A stretch of 40,161 nt of DNA from Acidobacteriota bacterium. GTDB lineage: Bacteria; Acidobacteriota; Terriglobia; UBA7540. The stretch is taken from the NCBI GenBank assembly GCA_021827245.1, contig JAKAWN010000011.1, positions 1-40,161 of the forward strand, read 5' to 3'. A model generated the notes under the pieces. The model saw only the letters and a program-made list of their open reading frames with translations, did no database searches and was not told the DNA's origin. Each line of letters starts with the position of its first letter. Position 1 is the stretch's first letter. Positions 1-7,985 of the stretch are shown in pieces. Both the position numbers and the translations under genes were made by a program.

Positions 1-47
1 AGGAGTTTCCGCGATGGACTCCTGCAAATGTCAAACTTCTACTGCCA

Positions 48-64
48 CCCCGGCAGAGCCGGGG
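48..64 (-). terminator. GC hairpin downstream of smpB
   Basis: A perfect 7-bp stem (CCCCGGC / GCCGGGG) with a 3-nt loop lies 16 nt beyond the smpB stop on the minus strand. No T-tract follows it on that strand, so it is at best a weak or factor-assisted terminator. A second short inverted pair (AGGAGT 1-6, ACTCCT 18-23) lies at the window edge. Confidence 0.3.
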
Positions 65-79
65 GAACTCCCTTGGAAA

Positions 80-565
80 TTAGCGGGAATGGCGCCGATA
101 ATCCTGGATAGCCTGGTCGGCCTCGCGCTTGATGGTACGACGCCTCTCAGTCTCGCGCCGGTCGTAAACTTTCTTGCCTTTGGCAAGCGCGAGCTCACAC
201 TTGATCTTATTGCCTTTCAAATAAAGGCGCATAGGAACGAGTGTCAGGCCTTTTTCCTGGGTCCTGGACGTCAGCTTGTTGATCTCCTGCTGGTGCAGCA
301 GCAATCGGCGGTCACGAAGAGGGTCATGATTCAAATAGCTCCCTGAACTGTAGGTGCTGACGTGGCAGTTAACCAGCCAGACTTCTCCGCCTTTCACAAT
401 TGCATAGCTGTCTTTCAAATTTACCTTCCCTTCCCTGATGGATTTGACTTCGGTGCCTTTCAACTCCATGCCCGCCTCAAATTTCTCAAGGAAGTGATAG
501 TAATGTGCCGCCTGCCGGTTGACGGCAAAATTTCTCATTCTAGCTTCGTTGACATTGCTGCCCAT
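80..565 (-). CDS. smpB: SsrA-binding protein SmpB
   Basis: SmpB binds tmRNA and delivers it to stalled ribosomes for trans-translation in the cytoplasm. The 161-residue product has the family's usual length. Its N-terminal core shows the typical order of blocks: AVNRQAAHYYHF, then LKGTEVKSIREGKVNLKDSYA, the beta-barrel segment ending in LTLVPMRLYLKGNKIKCELALAKGKK, and a basic helical tail (YDRRETERRRTIKRE). That tail is the part which enters the mRNA channel in characterised homologues. The ATG at 565 is preceded by GAGGGT about 10 nt upstream; an internal ATG nine codons later has no such site. The gene is divergent from the TonB-like gene and appears monocistronic. The ssrA RNA gene itself is not visible in this window. 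Confidence 0.96.
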   Translation of the reverse strand: MGSNVNEARMRNFAVNRQAAHYYHFLEKFEAGMELKGTEVKSIREGKVNLKDSYAIVKGGEVWLVNCHVSTYSSGSYLNHDPLRDRRLLLHQQEINKLTSRTQEKGLTLVPMRLYLKGNKIKCELALAKGKKVYDRRETERRRTIKREADQAIQDYRRHSR

Positions 566-896
566 TTTGCCGGACCCTCGATTTTACGCCGTGATATCAC
601 TATGTTAGCACAGTCTTTTGGATGATCCTCATGCCTGGTGTGAATTCAACTCTGGCGTCGGGAAACCGAATTCTTTGAAAAATCGTCTATGGAAGTGAGA
701 TAAAATAGATCTGGCAGGGGTGAAAAGGATTCTTGGTGGCAATAGACTTGCTGCCGGGTCATTGTGGTAAAATGGATTCATTGTCGTTATGGCGTCGGGT
801 TTGTTCAGAGGTGGTACAACTCCGGGCTTGGTCGTCACATCATACGATTACGAGATTATCCGGAGGCTAAATCGGGAACCCGGTTAAAGGGGATTG
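566..896. other. Divergent intergenic region smpB / tonB-like
   Basis: No convincing gene is seen; a 69-codon minus frame at 629-838 has no family features. A perfect 10-bp palindrome GTGATATCAC lies at 591-600, about 26 nt upstream of the smpB start, and could be an operator. No confident promoter hexamers were found for either gene. Confidence 0.5.
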
Positions 897-2171
897 ATGC
901 CCATGATTGATACCAATGTTGGCTCCGGGAGCCGCCAGACAACCAGCGGCAACGGCCAACCTCCGCAGAATGAGTTTAAGCTTACAATCCCGGAGTCGCT
1001 CGGGCTGTTCGCTTCGCTGAGGGACGGCTTCCGGGAATGGCGCCGTGTCTCGCGTATTAAAGTTCCGGACGACCACTATCGCGGTGAGGCGATCCTTCCA
1101 GTCACGGAAATGCGGCCGTGGTACCGCGACTTCACCAGCCAGATCAAAACACTTTTCGAGAAGCCGACTGAGCCGATCGGGATTTTCAATCGCGCGCAGG
1201 AGAAGAAGCGAGCCCTGTGCGGCGCCGGCGTTGCTATAGCAGGCGCCGGAGTGGTCTGGGCGCTGGTCGGACCGGTGATGATTATTCTCGGCGTCATCGG
1301 AGGGTATGCCGTCGGCGAGACCATCGGCGTCTTTGCGTTCAAAAAGCGTGAGTACCCGCCTGATATCTGGCAGGATTATCAGCTGCAGCGAGCTTCGTAC
1401 ATGAATTCCGTCCTGGTTCATGTTCTCGCAATTCTGGCATTGATTCTGCCTTACTACATCAGCCAGATGCTGAACCCGGTGAACCCAACCAAGACCGTGG
1501 TGGTCGACATTTCACCCTATCTGCCGGAACTTCCACCCTCTGCCAACAAGGCGGGTGGCGGAGGCGGCGGTGGCGCCCGCACCCCGACACCGCCGTCGAA
1601 AGGCAAGGCTCCGCAATTTGCTGTAAACCAATTTGCCCCTCCGGAAGTAATGCCCAAAATGAAGCCTCTTCTGCCCGTTACCCCAACCCTGCTGGGTCCG
1701 CCGCAGCTTAAGCTGCCGCAGATGGCCTCAGCTAATTTCGGTGATCCCCTGGAAGGAATTCCGGGACCGCCTTCGGCGGGTCCAGGCTTCGGTGGGGGAA
1801 TTGGCACGGGAGAAGGGACCGGCATCGGTTCCGGCAAGGGTGGAGGCTTGGGCCCGGGCCAGGGCGCAGGGACCGGCGGTGGGGTCTTCAGCGTGGGCGG
1901 CAACGTCAGTGCTCCCATCCCGATCTATAAGCCCGAACCTCCCTATTCCGAACAGGCGCGCAAAGCGAAGTATCAGGGCACTTGCGTCCTCTGGATTGTC
2001 GTGGATACACAGGGGAATGTGACCGACGCGCAGGTTGTTAAGCCGCTGGGGATGGGGCTGGACCAAAACGCGCTTAACACCGTCAAGACGTGGAAATTCA
2101 AACCCGCGATGCGCAATGGGGCTCCTGTACCGGTCAGAGTGATGGTCGAAGTCCAATTCCGCCTGTTCTGA
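897..2171 (+). CDS. TonB-family energy transducer with multi-pass N-terminus
   Basis: This is a TonB-type periplasm-spanning protein of 424 residues. Residues about 1-105 are polar and probably cytoplasmic. Hydrophobic segments follow at about 108-147 (one or two passes) and 168-190. Residues about 205-340 are Pro/Gly-rich, including a run of seven glycines. The C-terminus (about 340-424) is a TonB C-terminal domain with YSEQARKAKYQGTCVLWIVV, a DTQGNVTDAQVV beta-hairpin and TVKTWKFKPAMRNGAPV. The C-domain normally contacts the TonB box of outer-membrane receptors. The ATG at 897 was preferred to a TTG at 894 because AAAGGGG ends 4 nt before it. The polar N-terminal domain and extra hydrophobic segments differ from the single N-terminal anchor of classical TonB. 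No exbB/exbD is adjacent, but tolQ/tolR homologues lie at 32-33 kb. Confidence 0.85.
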   Translation: MPMIDTNVGSGSRQTTSGNGQPPQNEFKLTIPESLGLFASLRDGFREWRRVSRIKVPDDHYRGEAILPVTEMRPWYRDFTSQIKTLFEKPTEPIGIFNRAQEKKRALCGAGVAIAGAGVVWALVGPVMIILGVIGGYAVGETIGVFAFKKREYPPDIWQDYQLQRASYMNSVLVHVLAILALILPYYISQMLNPVNPTKTVVVDISPYLPELPPSANKAGGGGGGGARTPTPPSKGKAPQFAVNQFAPPEVMPKMKPLLPVTPTLLGPPQLKLPQMASANFGDPLEGIPGPPSAGPGFGGGIGTGEGTGIGSGKGGGLGPGQGAGTGGGVFSVGGNVSAPIPIYKPEPPYSEQARKAKYQGTCVLWIVVDTQGNVTDAQVVKPLGMGLDQNALNTVKTWKFKPAMRNGAPVPVRVMVEVQFRLF

Positions 2172-2650
2172 GAGAACTTCCCTTTAGTCTCATTACCAAT
2201 ATCACTTTCCGCTCAGTCGGTTTCGCAGGCTGCCTGAAGTCGCCGGCAGTTCCGGTTCTCGCAATTCTGGAAAGACGTCCCGCCCCGGCACAAATCCTTA
2301 CAATGTAGTACCATCAGACCCTTCAATCGCCGCAAATTTCTCATGTGCGGAGCTAGTCATGCAAAGGGCGGAAATAACTACCTTTAGGAATTCGATTTCA
2401 GGCAGGTTGCTGGAAAGCCCCGTGCCTGAGCCGTAGCGGCGACTTTAGGTCGCCATAAGTTCGGCCTTTTCAATCCGTGTGTGGCGGCTTAAAGCTGCCG
2501 CTACACGTTTTTCAGCAACCTGCTGGGAGGGAAGTTTCAGCGGCGAACCCCGTAACCCTGCATCGCAGCCAGAACATGGTTTTGCAGTACGATTTTTGGC
2601 GCCACACAACTTCAGCGGATTTCCGCCTTAGAAAGAGCTATAAGAAAAAG
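2172..2650. other. Intergenic region with a palindromic element
   Basis: This region lies between the TonB-like gene and the MFS operon. Its middle is occupied by the structured repeat at 2401-2525. The open frame of the MFS gene extends back to 2477 into the repeat, but the sequence upstream of 2651 does not resemble transporter sequence. No confident promoter was found. Confidence 0.5.
2401..2525. repeat. MITE-like palindromic element, copy A
   Basis: The element has imperfect terminal inverted repeats: GGCAGGTTGCTGGAAA at the left, and TTTTTCAGCAACCTGCT at the right, which reads inversely as AGCAGGTTGCTGAAAAA. Inside, GTAGCGGC (2433-2440) pairs with GCCGCTAC (2497-2504). Two hairpins lie within that closing stem: GGCGAC/GTCGCC (2438-2454) and GGCGGC/GCTGCC (2483-2499). 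The whole can fold as a three-way junction. The copy at 39748-39873 has the same layout and the same right end. It contains no transposase, so it would be non-autonomous if mobile. Confidence 0.75.
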
Positions 2651-4057
2651 ATGCCGATTCCATCTACCCGGAAAGGAGAAGTAAAAGCCAACATCGGCGA
2701 GCGGCTCGACCAGATGCCATGGACGAACTTTCATTCGCGCGTGACTCTGGCACTTGGAATCGGGTGGCTGCTCGATTCATTTGAAGTCAACGTCATTGGC
2801 AACGTGCTTGGAATCCTGAAAAAACTTTGGCAAGTCACCGATGTGCAAGCCTCGGCTTTGGTCACGGTCTGGCTGGTTGGCATCATGGTGGGAGCGCTGC
2901 TTTTCGGCTATCTCGCTGACCGCTTTGGCCGCCGCAAGCTCTTCATCCTGACCTTGCTGCTCTACGCGAGCTTCACCGTAATTTCCGCAATTTCGCCCGG
3001 CTACTACTTTTTCATGGTCTTCCGGTTTCTCACGGCCATCGGCGTGGGAGCTGAGTACTCTGCCATCAACGCAGCAATCGGAGAGATTATCCCGGCGCGG
3101 TTTCGCGGGCGCGCTAATGCAACGGTCATGAATTTCTGGCCGGTTGGCGCGATCGCTGCCGCACTTCTCAGTCTTTACTTTATCAATCTGCTCCCGCCAT
3201 CGGTGGGCTGGCGGTTTGCCTTCGGCCTGGGAGCCGTTGTGGCTCTTTTCACCATCTGGGCCCGGAGAGCACTGCCGGAATCACCGCGCTGGCTGGCGGA
3301 GCGTGGCAGGCGGGAAGAGGCGCTTGAGGTGATGCAGCACATCGAGTCACGCTCCAGCCATTTCGATCTCTCGGAGCTGCATCCGGGCCAGGAGGAATCC
3401 TCTGCGCCCGGTTTTTTCAAACAGGTCCTGGTTCTGATTCGGAATCATCCCGGCCGCCTGGCGCTCGGTTCCCTGCTTGATTTTACGGAGGCTGCCGGCT
3501 ATTACGGCATCTTTGCCTTCCTCCCACTGGTGGTTTTGCCGCGCGTTAACATTACGGAAGAGAAAGTGCCGTGGTTTTTTCTCATTGGAAACCTGGGCGC
3601 GGTTGCCGGCGGCGCGCTGGCGGCAACACTCCTGGACAAAGCAGGACGCAAGTGGACGGTGACTTCATTCTATTTGCTGGCCGCTCTTTCCATGATTGTG
3701 ATGGGGCTGGCGACCCTCCGTCAGAGCCCCGGATGGGTGCTGGCGTCATTCGTAGTGGTGAACTTCTCCGCAACGGGGAGCTGGGTATCGGCCTATCCGA
3801 CCTTTTCTGAAATCTTTCCCACGTGCTTGCGCTCAACGGGCATAGGATTTTCTGTAGCCTTCGGCAGGATCGGGGCGGCCATCTCGCCGCTGATCCTGGT
3901 TGCGCTGGCCGAGCATGCTTCCGTCATGGATGCGTTCGCTGTTTTGGGTGGATTCTATTTGGTTGGCGCAATGGTCATGGTTCCGTGGATTCTTTACGGC
4001 CCCGAGGGACGAGGAAAGGCGCTTGAAATTCTAGGAGGGGAAAGTCTCGGAGCATGA
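2651..4057 (+). CDS. MFS transporter, sugar/organic-acid porter type
   Basis: This is a 468-residue inner-membrane permease of the major facilitator superfamily with about 12 hydrophobic segments. The first cytoplasmic loop carries the MFS signature GYLADRFGRRKLF (about residues 86-98). A membrane-embedded Asp sits in TM1 (GWLLDSFEV), as in metabolite:H+ symporters, and the half-repeat motif recurs as LDKAGRKWTVTS. A PESPRWL block follows TM6, typical of sugar and organic-ion porters. The start was set at ATG 2651 because upstream codons run into a repeat; no strong Shine-Dalgarno sequence is visible, so the start is uncertain. Its stop overlaps the next start (ATGA), so it probably shares an mRNA with the radical SAM and phosphoesterase-like genes. 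It may import the substrate or export the product of that pathway. The substrate cannot be told from sequence. Confidence 0.88.
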   Translation: MPIPSTRKGEVKANIGERLDQMPWTNFHSRVTLALGIGWLLDSFEVNVIGNVLGILKKLWQVTDVQASALVTVWLVGIMVGALLFGYLADRFGRRKLFILTLLLYASFTVISAISPGYYFFMVFRFLTAIGVGAEYSAINAAIGEIIPARFRGRANATVMNFWPVGAIAAALLSLYFINLLPPSVGWRFAFGLGAVVALFTIWARRALPESPRWLAERGRREEALEVMQHIESRSSHFDLSELHPGQEESSAPGFFKQVLVLIRNHPGRLALGSLLDFTEAAGYYGIFAFLPLVVLPRVNITEEKVPWFFLIGNLGAVAGGALAATLLDKAGRKWTVTSFYLLAALSMIVMGLATLRQSPGWVLASFVVVNFSATGSWVSAYPTFSEIFPTCLRSTGIGFSVAFGRIGAAISPLILVALAEHASVMDAFAVLGGFYLVGAMVMVPWILYGPEGRGKALEILGGESLGA

Positions 4058-4974
4058 AGTTTCCTGAAGTCACCCTCACCCATCTCGACAATCTCTGGTT
4101 CCAGGTGAGCGGGACGCTGTGCAATATCGCCTGCGCGCACTGCTTCAACAACAGCGGGCCGAACGTTAGAACCTTCGGTTTCCTCAGCGTTGAAAGAGTA
4201 GGCCGGGAGATTGAGAGCGCGGCGCGCTGCGGAGTAAGAGAAATCTTCTTTACGGGCGGAGAACCTTTTCTGCATCCAAGCTTGCCGGAAATGCTTTCCT
4301 TTTCACTCGAACATGCGCCAACTACCGTCCTGACGAACGGCATGCTCATCAACGATCGCATGGCCGAACGGCTGGCGCGAATTGAGCGGTCACGAAAGTA
4401 TTCGCTTGAGATTCGCGTCAGCCTGGATGGTTACGAGGAAGAGATGAACGATGCGATTCGCGGCCAGGGAGTGTTCCGCCAGGCGCTGGCAGCCATCGTC
4501 CGGCTCAGCCGGCAAGGTCTGCTGCCCCTGGTCACCATAGTTCGTACCTGGAGAGACCAGGATGAGCTTTCCGCTTTGGCCGCTTTTTCCAGCACACTGC
4601 GCGCAGCAGGATACGCGCGCCCGCGAATCAAAGTGCTCCCCGCCCTGCCCCTCGGGCGCGAACTCGAACGTAGGGCCCAAACACCTGCCGACGCTCTGCT
4701 GACGCGCGAGATGCTGGAGGGATTTGACCATGATTTGCTGATGTGCTCAAATTCCCGGCTGGTTACCGACCGAGGGGTCTGGGTCTGCCCGCTGCTGGTG
4801 GAGAAGTCCGACGCGCGGCTGGGCTCGAGCCTGGCGGACGCTCGCCCAAGCTATGAGCTCCAGCACAACGCCTGCGTTGCCTGCTACCAATATGGAACCA
4901 TCTGCGGCAACGTCAGCTCGCTGATCGAACGTCCGGCAGCGCAAGCGGAGACGAGCAGGGATAAAGCGAAATGA
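4054..4974 (+). CDS. Radical SAM protein with SPASM/twitch-like C-terminal cysteines
   Basis: This 306-residue radical SAM enzyme carries the [4Fe-4S] motif CX3CX2C (Cys23, Cys27, Cys30; CNIACAHC). It also has the SAM-contacting GGEP loop at 68-71 (FFTGGEPFLHP). The C-terminal part has further cysteines at 231, 245, 274, 277 and 284 in the order CX9GX3C-gap-CX2CX6C. This resembles the auxiliary-cluster region of SPASM/twitch proteins such as anaerobic sulfatase-maturing and peptide-modifying enzymes. It overlaps both neighbours by 4 nt (ATGA at 4054 and 4971), which implies translational coupling. No short precursor peptide was recognised beside it, so the substrate may be a small molecule or a peptide encoded elsewhere. 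The length is short for a full SPASM protein. The family assignment is firm; the function is unknown. Confidence 0.9.
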   Translation: MKFPEVTLTHLDNLWFQVSGTLCNIACAHCFNNSGPNVRTFGFLSVERVGREIESAARCGVREIFFTGGEPFLHPSLPEMLSFSLEHAPTTVLTNGMLINDRMAERLARIERSRKYSLEIRVSLDGYEEEMNDAIRGQGVFRQALAAIVRLSRQGLLPLVTIVRTWRDQDELSALAAFSSTLRAAGYARPRIKVLPALPLGRELERRAQTPADALLTREMLEGFDHDLLMCSNSRLVTDRGVWVCPLLVEKSDARLGSSLADARPSYELQHNACVACYQYGTICGNVSSLIERPAAQAETSRDKAK

Positions 4975-5753
4975 CACGCGTCGCGTTATTTGGCGGAATC
5001 TACAGCAACCATGAGGCACTGCAAACCGCGCTGGAAGATGCGCGCGGGCGCAAAGTCGACAGCATTTACTGCCTGGGCGATCTGGGCGCCTTCGGACCTT
5101 ACCCTGACCTCGTCTATCCGCTCTTGCGAGCGAATGGCGTCCGTTGCATCCAAGGGAACTACGACAATTCGCTGGCTGGCGGCCTCGAGGATTGCCAGTG
5201 CGGATACACCGACCCGCGCGACAACCACTTTGCGCGCATCAGTTACAACTACACGTTCAAGAACACATCCGAAGAAAATAAGACGTGGCTTCGCACGCTG
5301 CCACGAACGCTTCGCGTTGAAATCGGTGGCCACCGCGTCTTGCTTTGCCATGGGTCGCCGCGCAAGATGAATGAATTCCTGTGGGAATCAACCAGCCCCG
5401 ATCCTTTCCTGGAGTATCTGCTGAACCAGGCGGATGCCGATATCGTTTGCGCCACCCATTCCGGCATCAAATGGCATCGGCCGCTTGCATGCGGGCGGCA
5501 CTTTGTCAACGCGGGAGTCCTGGGCCGGCCCGAAAACGATGGCAGGACCAACGTCTGGTATACGCTGCTCACCATCGGCAACGGCGATGTGAAGGTGGAA
5601 TTCATCCCTGTTCAATACAACTTCCGAAAGCTGGCGGCTGAAATGGCAGCCGAAGCCTTGCCGCAGGAGTTCATAGAAACCATCGCCACCGGCTGGTGGA
5701 CCACCTGCCTGGAAGTGCTGCCTCACAAAGAACGTGCCCGCGGCCGATTCTGA
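4971..5753 (+). CDS. Calcineurin-like phosphoesterase homologue lacking motif I ligands
   Basis: This 260-residue protein aligns with the YfcE/MJ0936-type metallophosphoesterase fold. The visible motifs are GD at 36-37 (YCLGDLGAFGPYPD), GNYD at 62-65, CHGSP with His127, and ATHSG with His163. The first motif, normally Asp-X-His (SDIHGNLEAL), reads GGIYSNHEAL here: Gly9 replaces the metal-binding Asp and Tyr11 replaces the His. The usual GHTH motif is also reduced to a single His. The protein may therefore bind one metal or have lost phosphatase activity and taken another role. The start ATG lies inside the radical SAM stop (ATGA), and it ends the three-gene operon. This frame is unbroken and well structured, so it does not look like a pseudogene. 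Confidence 0.82.
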   Translation: MTRVALFGGIYSNHEALQTALEDARGRKVDSIYCLGDLGAFGPYPDLVYPLLRANGVRCIQGNYDNSLAGGLEDCQCGYTDPRDNHFARISYNYTFKNTSEENKTWLRTLPRTLRVEIGGHRVLLCHGSPRKMNEFLWESTSPDPFLEYLLNQADADIVCATHSGIKWHRPLACGRHFVNAGVLGRPENDGRTNVWYTLLTIGNGDVKVEFIPVQYNFRKLAAEMAAEALPQEFIETIATGWWTTCLEVLPHKERARGRF

Positions 5754-6187
5754 TTCGTGGCGGCCGCTTCTTCCTGCCGTGGTTAGCCTCGGTACGAGGC
5801 TACGGCGGGTTGACGACCATACCCTTGGGTGAGATAATTGGGCTGTAAGAGAGACACGAGCGAACCGATGCTCGCACCGGAGACAGGCAATGGGTCTCAC
5901 CTGGCTGGGCGCACATTCTCGGTTCAATCGCTCTGACGACGCTTTTCACGCCGCAAGGGTTCGAACACGCCAGGTGCTGTGCCTGCTTCCCGTAAAATAC
6001 CTTCAACTAGACCGACAGGGGCAACCTTCCCGCAATAGCAGGAATTCTTATTTAAGGGGGGAAACCGCAGATGAGGTTGTTTATATTCCCCCTTGACCTC
6101 GGCGGAGATGCGAGGCCTTTTAGTTCCGGGTTCTGCCTTAGGCGGAATCTGGGCACATAGGCAATTGCAACTTTGGAGGGTGAAAAC
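5754..6187. other. Intergenic region with a strong hairpin at 5784-5802
   Basis: Thirty nt after the phosphoesterase-like stop, a perfect 8-bp stem TAGCCTCG/CGAGGCTA (5784-5791, 5795-5802; loop GTA) could end the operon transcript. No T-tract follows. A second weak hairpin, CCTCG/CGAGG at about 6097-6116, is followed by CCTTTT. A T-arm-like GGGTTCGAAC at about 5957 does not belong to a cloverleaf. No protein-coding gene is supported in this stretch. Confidence 0.5.
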
Positions 6188-6553
6188 ATGATTGGCATGG
6201 GATTTCTGGCTTTTGTGACACTGCTCGCGATTAGTTTTGTAGCGGCGATTGTCGTGCATAGCGGTTTCCGCTATCGCTTTCTGAGTGGAATCGACGGGTT
6301 CCTTGCGAAGTGGATCATCGGCTGGGTTGGAGCCTGGATCGCCTCGCCGGTGCTGGGATACTGGTTCGGCGGAGTATCTGTCGGCAACCAGTACATCATT
6401 CCGGCATTTATAGGGGCGTTTTCAGGTGCGTTTATGACGACTGCGGTATGCAAGGCCGTCGCAAAAATGAGAGCCGCCGGCACTGAACCGGTAACAACGG
6501 CGGCGCCTGCCACGCCAGAGGCTCAAGTGGCTCACGAAACGAGAGCCGCCTGA
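6188..6553 (+). CDS. Small membrane protein, possibly GlsB/YeaQ-like
   Basis: This is a 121-residue hydrophobic protein with three likely membrane segments: about 4-26, 41-63 with GWVGAWIASPVLGYWFGG, and 68-90 with IPAFIGAFSGAFMTT. A polar Ala/Thr-rich tail of about 25 residues follows. The Gly-spaced helices loosely resemble the transglycosylase-associated (GlsB/YeaQ/YmgE) family, but the match is not strong enough to name a function. The ATG at 6188 has GGAGGGTG ending 5 nt upstream; an in-frame TTG at 6173 lies before that site and was rejected. It is a single-gene unit bounded by a terminator-like hairpin at 6613. Confidence 0.75.
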   Translation: MIGMGFLAFVTLLAISFVAAIVVHSGFRYRFLSGIDGFLAKWIIGWVGAWIASPVLGYWFGGVSVGNQYIIPAFIGAFSGAFMTTAVCKAVAKMRAAGTEPVTTAAPATPEAQVAHETRAA

Positions 6554-6612
6554 TTAATCCTCTTCCGTGCAACGTAGCGGGGACCGGCGGATCCCTTGGC
6601 CGAAAGGAAATC

Positions 6613-6640
6613 GGGCCGCCGGCCCCCCCTTTTTCTTTTT
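6613..6640 (+). terminator. Rho-independent terminator after the small membrane protein
   Basis: GGGCC (6613-6617) pairs with GGCCC (6621-6625) around a 3-nt loop. A C-run and then TTTTTCTTTTT follow. The stem is short but GC-only, and the U-tract is good. Confidence 0.6.
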
Positions 6641-6881
6641 GATGAGTTCGTATTGAGATCATCCCGCAGGGCTTTGGAGAGAAGGAACATCGCTTGAGCC
6701 TGTTCACTTCTCTGCCGCACGCCGGGCCCGATTCGCTACCTGCAGTTTCCTCCCCTGTCAGACCTCCAGAAACCGATCAAGATTGGCGGCCCACCCTCTA
6801 CACACATTCGCCGATGTGTTAGTATCTGAAATTGAAGCTCCTCGGGAGCCCTCACCTTATTCGCAAAGCAGAAAGGTTATT
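6641..6881 (+). other. Upstream region of the YchF-like gene
   Basis: No gene or clear promoter is seen. The ychF-like frame is open back to 6783, but the sequence before 6882 has no counterpart in YchF proteins. Confidence 0.4.
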
Positions 6882-7964
6882 GTGCTCAAGATCGGCATCG
6901 TTGGCCTCAACATGGTTGGCAAGACCACGCTGTTCAAAATCCTCACTCACGCCCACGGCGGCAAGGTCGCCAGTGGCAAACCCGAAGCGCATTTGGGAGT
7001 TGTCAAGGTTCCCGACGCGCGCCTCGACCGTCTTGCTGAAATGTTCCATCCGCAGAAGACGATACACGCCAGCATCGAATACGTCGATACGCCTGCGAGT
7101 GTGATCCAGTTGGCGCGCACGGGAACACAAGCCGCGGCTTTGAAGGAGATGAACGCCCTGATCCACATGGTGCGGGCCTTTGAGGATGAGGCCATTCCGG
7201 TTGAGGGAGATGTGGTGGACCCCAAACGCGATATCGAATCTGTTGAGCTTGAACTGGTTCTTTCGGACCTTGCCATTATTGAGAAGCGATTGGAGCGCCT
7301 GGAGAAGGATCTCAAGAAGCAAAAGAATCCTGCACTTGAAAAAGAAAACCAGGCCCTCGGAAAGGCGAAGGAGGCGCTCGAGGCACAGAAGCCGTTGCGC
7401 GAGCTCGACTTCACGCCGGAAGAAGAGCGCGCGCTGCGCGGGTTCACTTTTCTCTCGATCAAGCCCATGCTTTACGTCCTGAACCTTGGTGAGAAGGATG
7501 CGCCCCGAACCGATGCCGCGGATGAATTCGCACACGAAGCCGGGCTGAAGCAACGTCCCCGAACTGCCGTGAGCGCCGTCTGCGGCAAGATCGAAGAAGA
7601 ACTCTCCGAATTGAGCGAGGCCGAAGCGGGTGAATTCCTGGCCAGCTACGGATTGAAGGAGTCGGCCATCGCGCGCCTGATTCGTTCCAGCTACCGGTTG
7701 TTGGGACTGATCTCGTTTTTCACCGTTGGCGAAGACGAGTGCCGCGCGTGGACCATCCACGAAGGGATGACGGCGCTTGACGCGGCTGGTGAAATCCATT
7801 CGGACATTCAGCGCGGCTTCATCCGCGCGGAAGTCATTCCCTATCAGGATCTGATTGACGCCGGCAGTTTTGCCGAGGCACGCGGCCGCGGCTCGCTGAG
7901 GCTGGAAGGCAAGGATTATATCGTTCATGACGGAGAGATCGTGCACTTCCGGCACTCCGGCTGA
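6882..7964 (+). CDS. ychF: YchF/Obg-like ATPase-GTPase (redox-regulated)
   Basis: This is a 360-residue P-loop NTPase of the TRAFAC/Obg class. The G1 loop is GLNMVGKTT (8-16), a little unlike the canonical GLPNVGKST. G3 appears as DTPA, and the G4-equivalent LNLGEKD matches the NxxE type that lets YchF bind ATP. A coiled-coil arm (about 120-165) is rich in Glu and Lys. The C-terminus (about 275-360) is the TGS-like domain, ending RLEGKDYIVHDGEIVHFRH. YchF proteins associate with ribosomes and stress responses. The GTG at 6882 was chosen because AGAAAGG lies 5 nt upstream and translation begins at the conserved LKIGIVG. The divergent G1 suggests one of the paralogous YchF types rather than the canonical copy. 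It is followed after 21 nt by a ZIP transporter gene. Confidence 0.9.
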   Translation: MLKIGIVGLNMVGKTTLFKILTHAHGGKVASGKPEAHLGVVKVPDARLDRLAEMFHPQKTIHASIEYVDTPASVIQLARTGTQAAALKEMNALIHMVRAFEDEAIPVEGDVVDPKRDIESVELELVLSDLAIIEKRLERLEKDLKKQKNPALEKENQALGKAKEALEAQKPLRELDFTPEEERALRGFTFLSIKPMLYVLNLGEKDAPRTDAADEFAHEAGLKQRPRTAVSAVCGKIEEELSELSEAEAGEFLASYGLKESAIARLIRSSYRLLGLISFFTVGEDECRAWTIHEGMTALDAAGEIHSDIQRGFIRAEVIPYQDLIDAGSFAEARGRGSLRLEGKDYIVHDGEIVHFRHSG

Positions 7965-7985
7965 ACGCGCAGTTCAATCACTATC

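Noticed and set aside
629..838. 69-codon minus-strand frame upstream of the TonB-like gene
   Set aside because: It has no ribosome-binding site, no recognisable domain and irregular composition; it is treated as spacer.
2477..2650. N-terminal extension of the MFS gene
   Set aside because: The extension is translated partly from the palindromic repeat and has no transporter character.
4054..4974. Radical SAM protein as the maturase for the sulfatase at 17675
   Set aside because: It is 12.7 kb away in a tight operon with other genes and shorter than known anaerobic sulfatase maturases.
5950..5972. T-arm-like GGGTTCGAAC suggesting a tRNA
   Set aside because: The flanking bases do not form a T-stem, and no acceptor, D or anticodon arms could be built around it.
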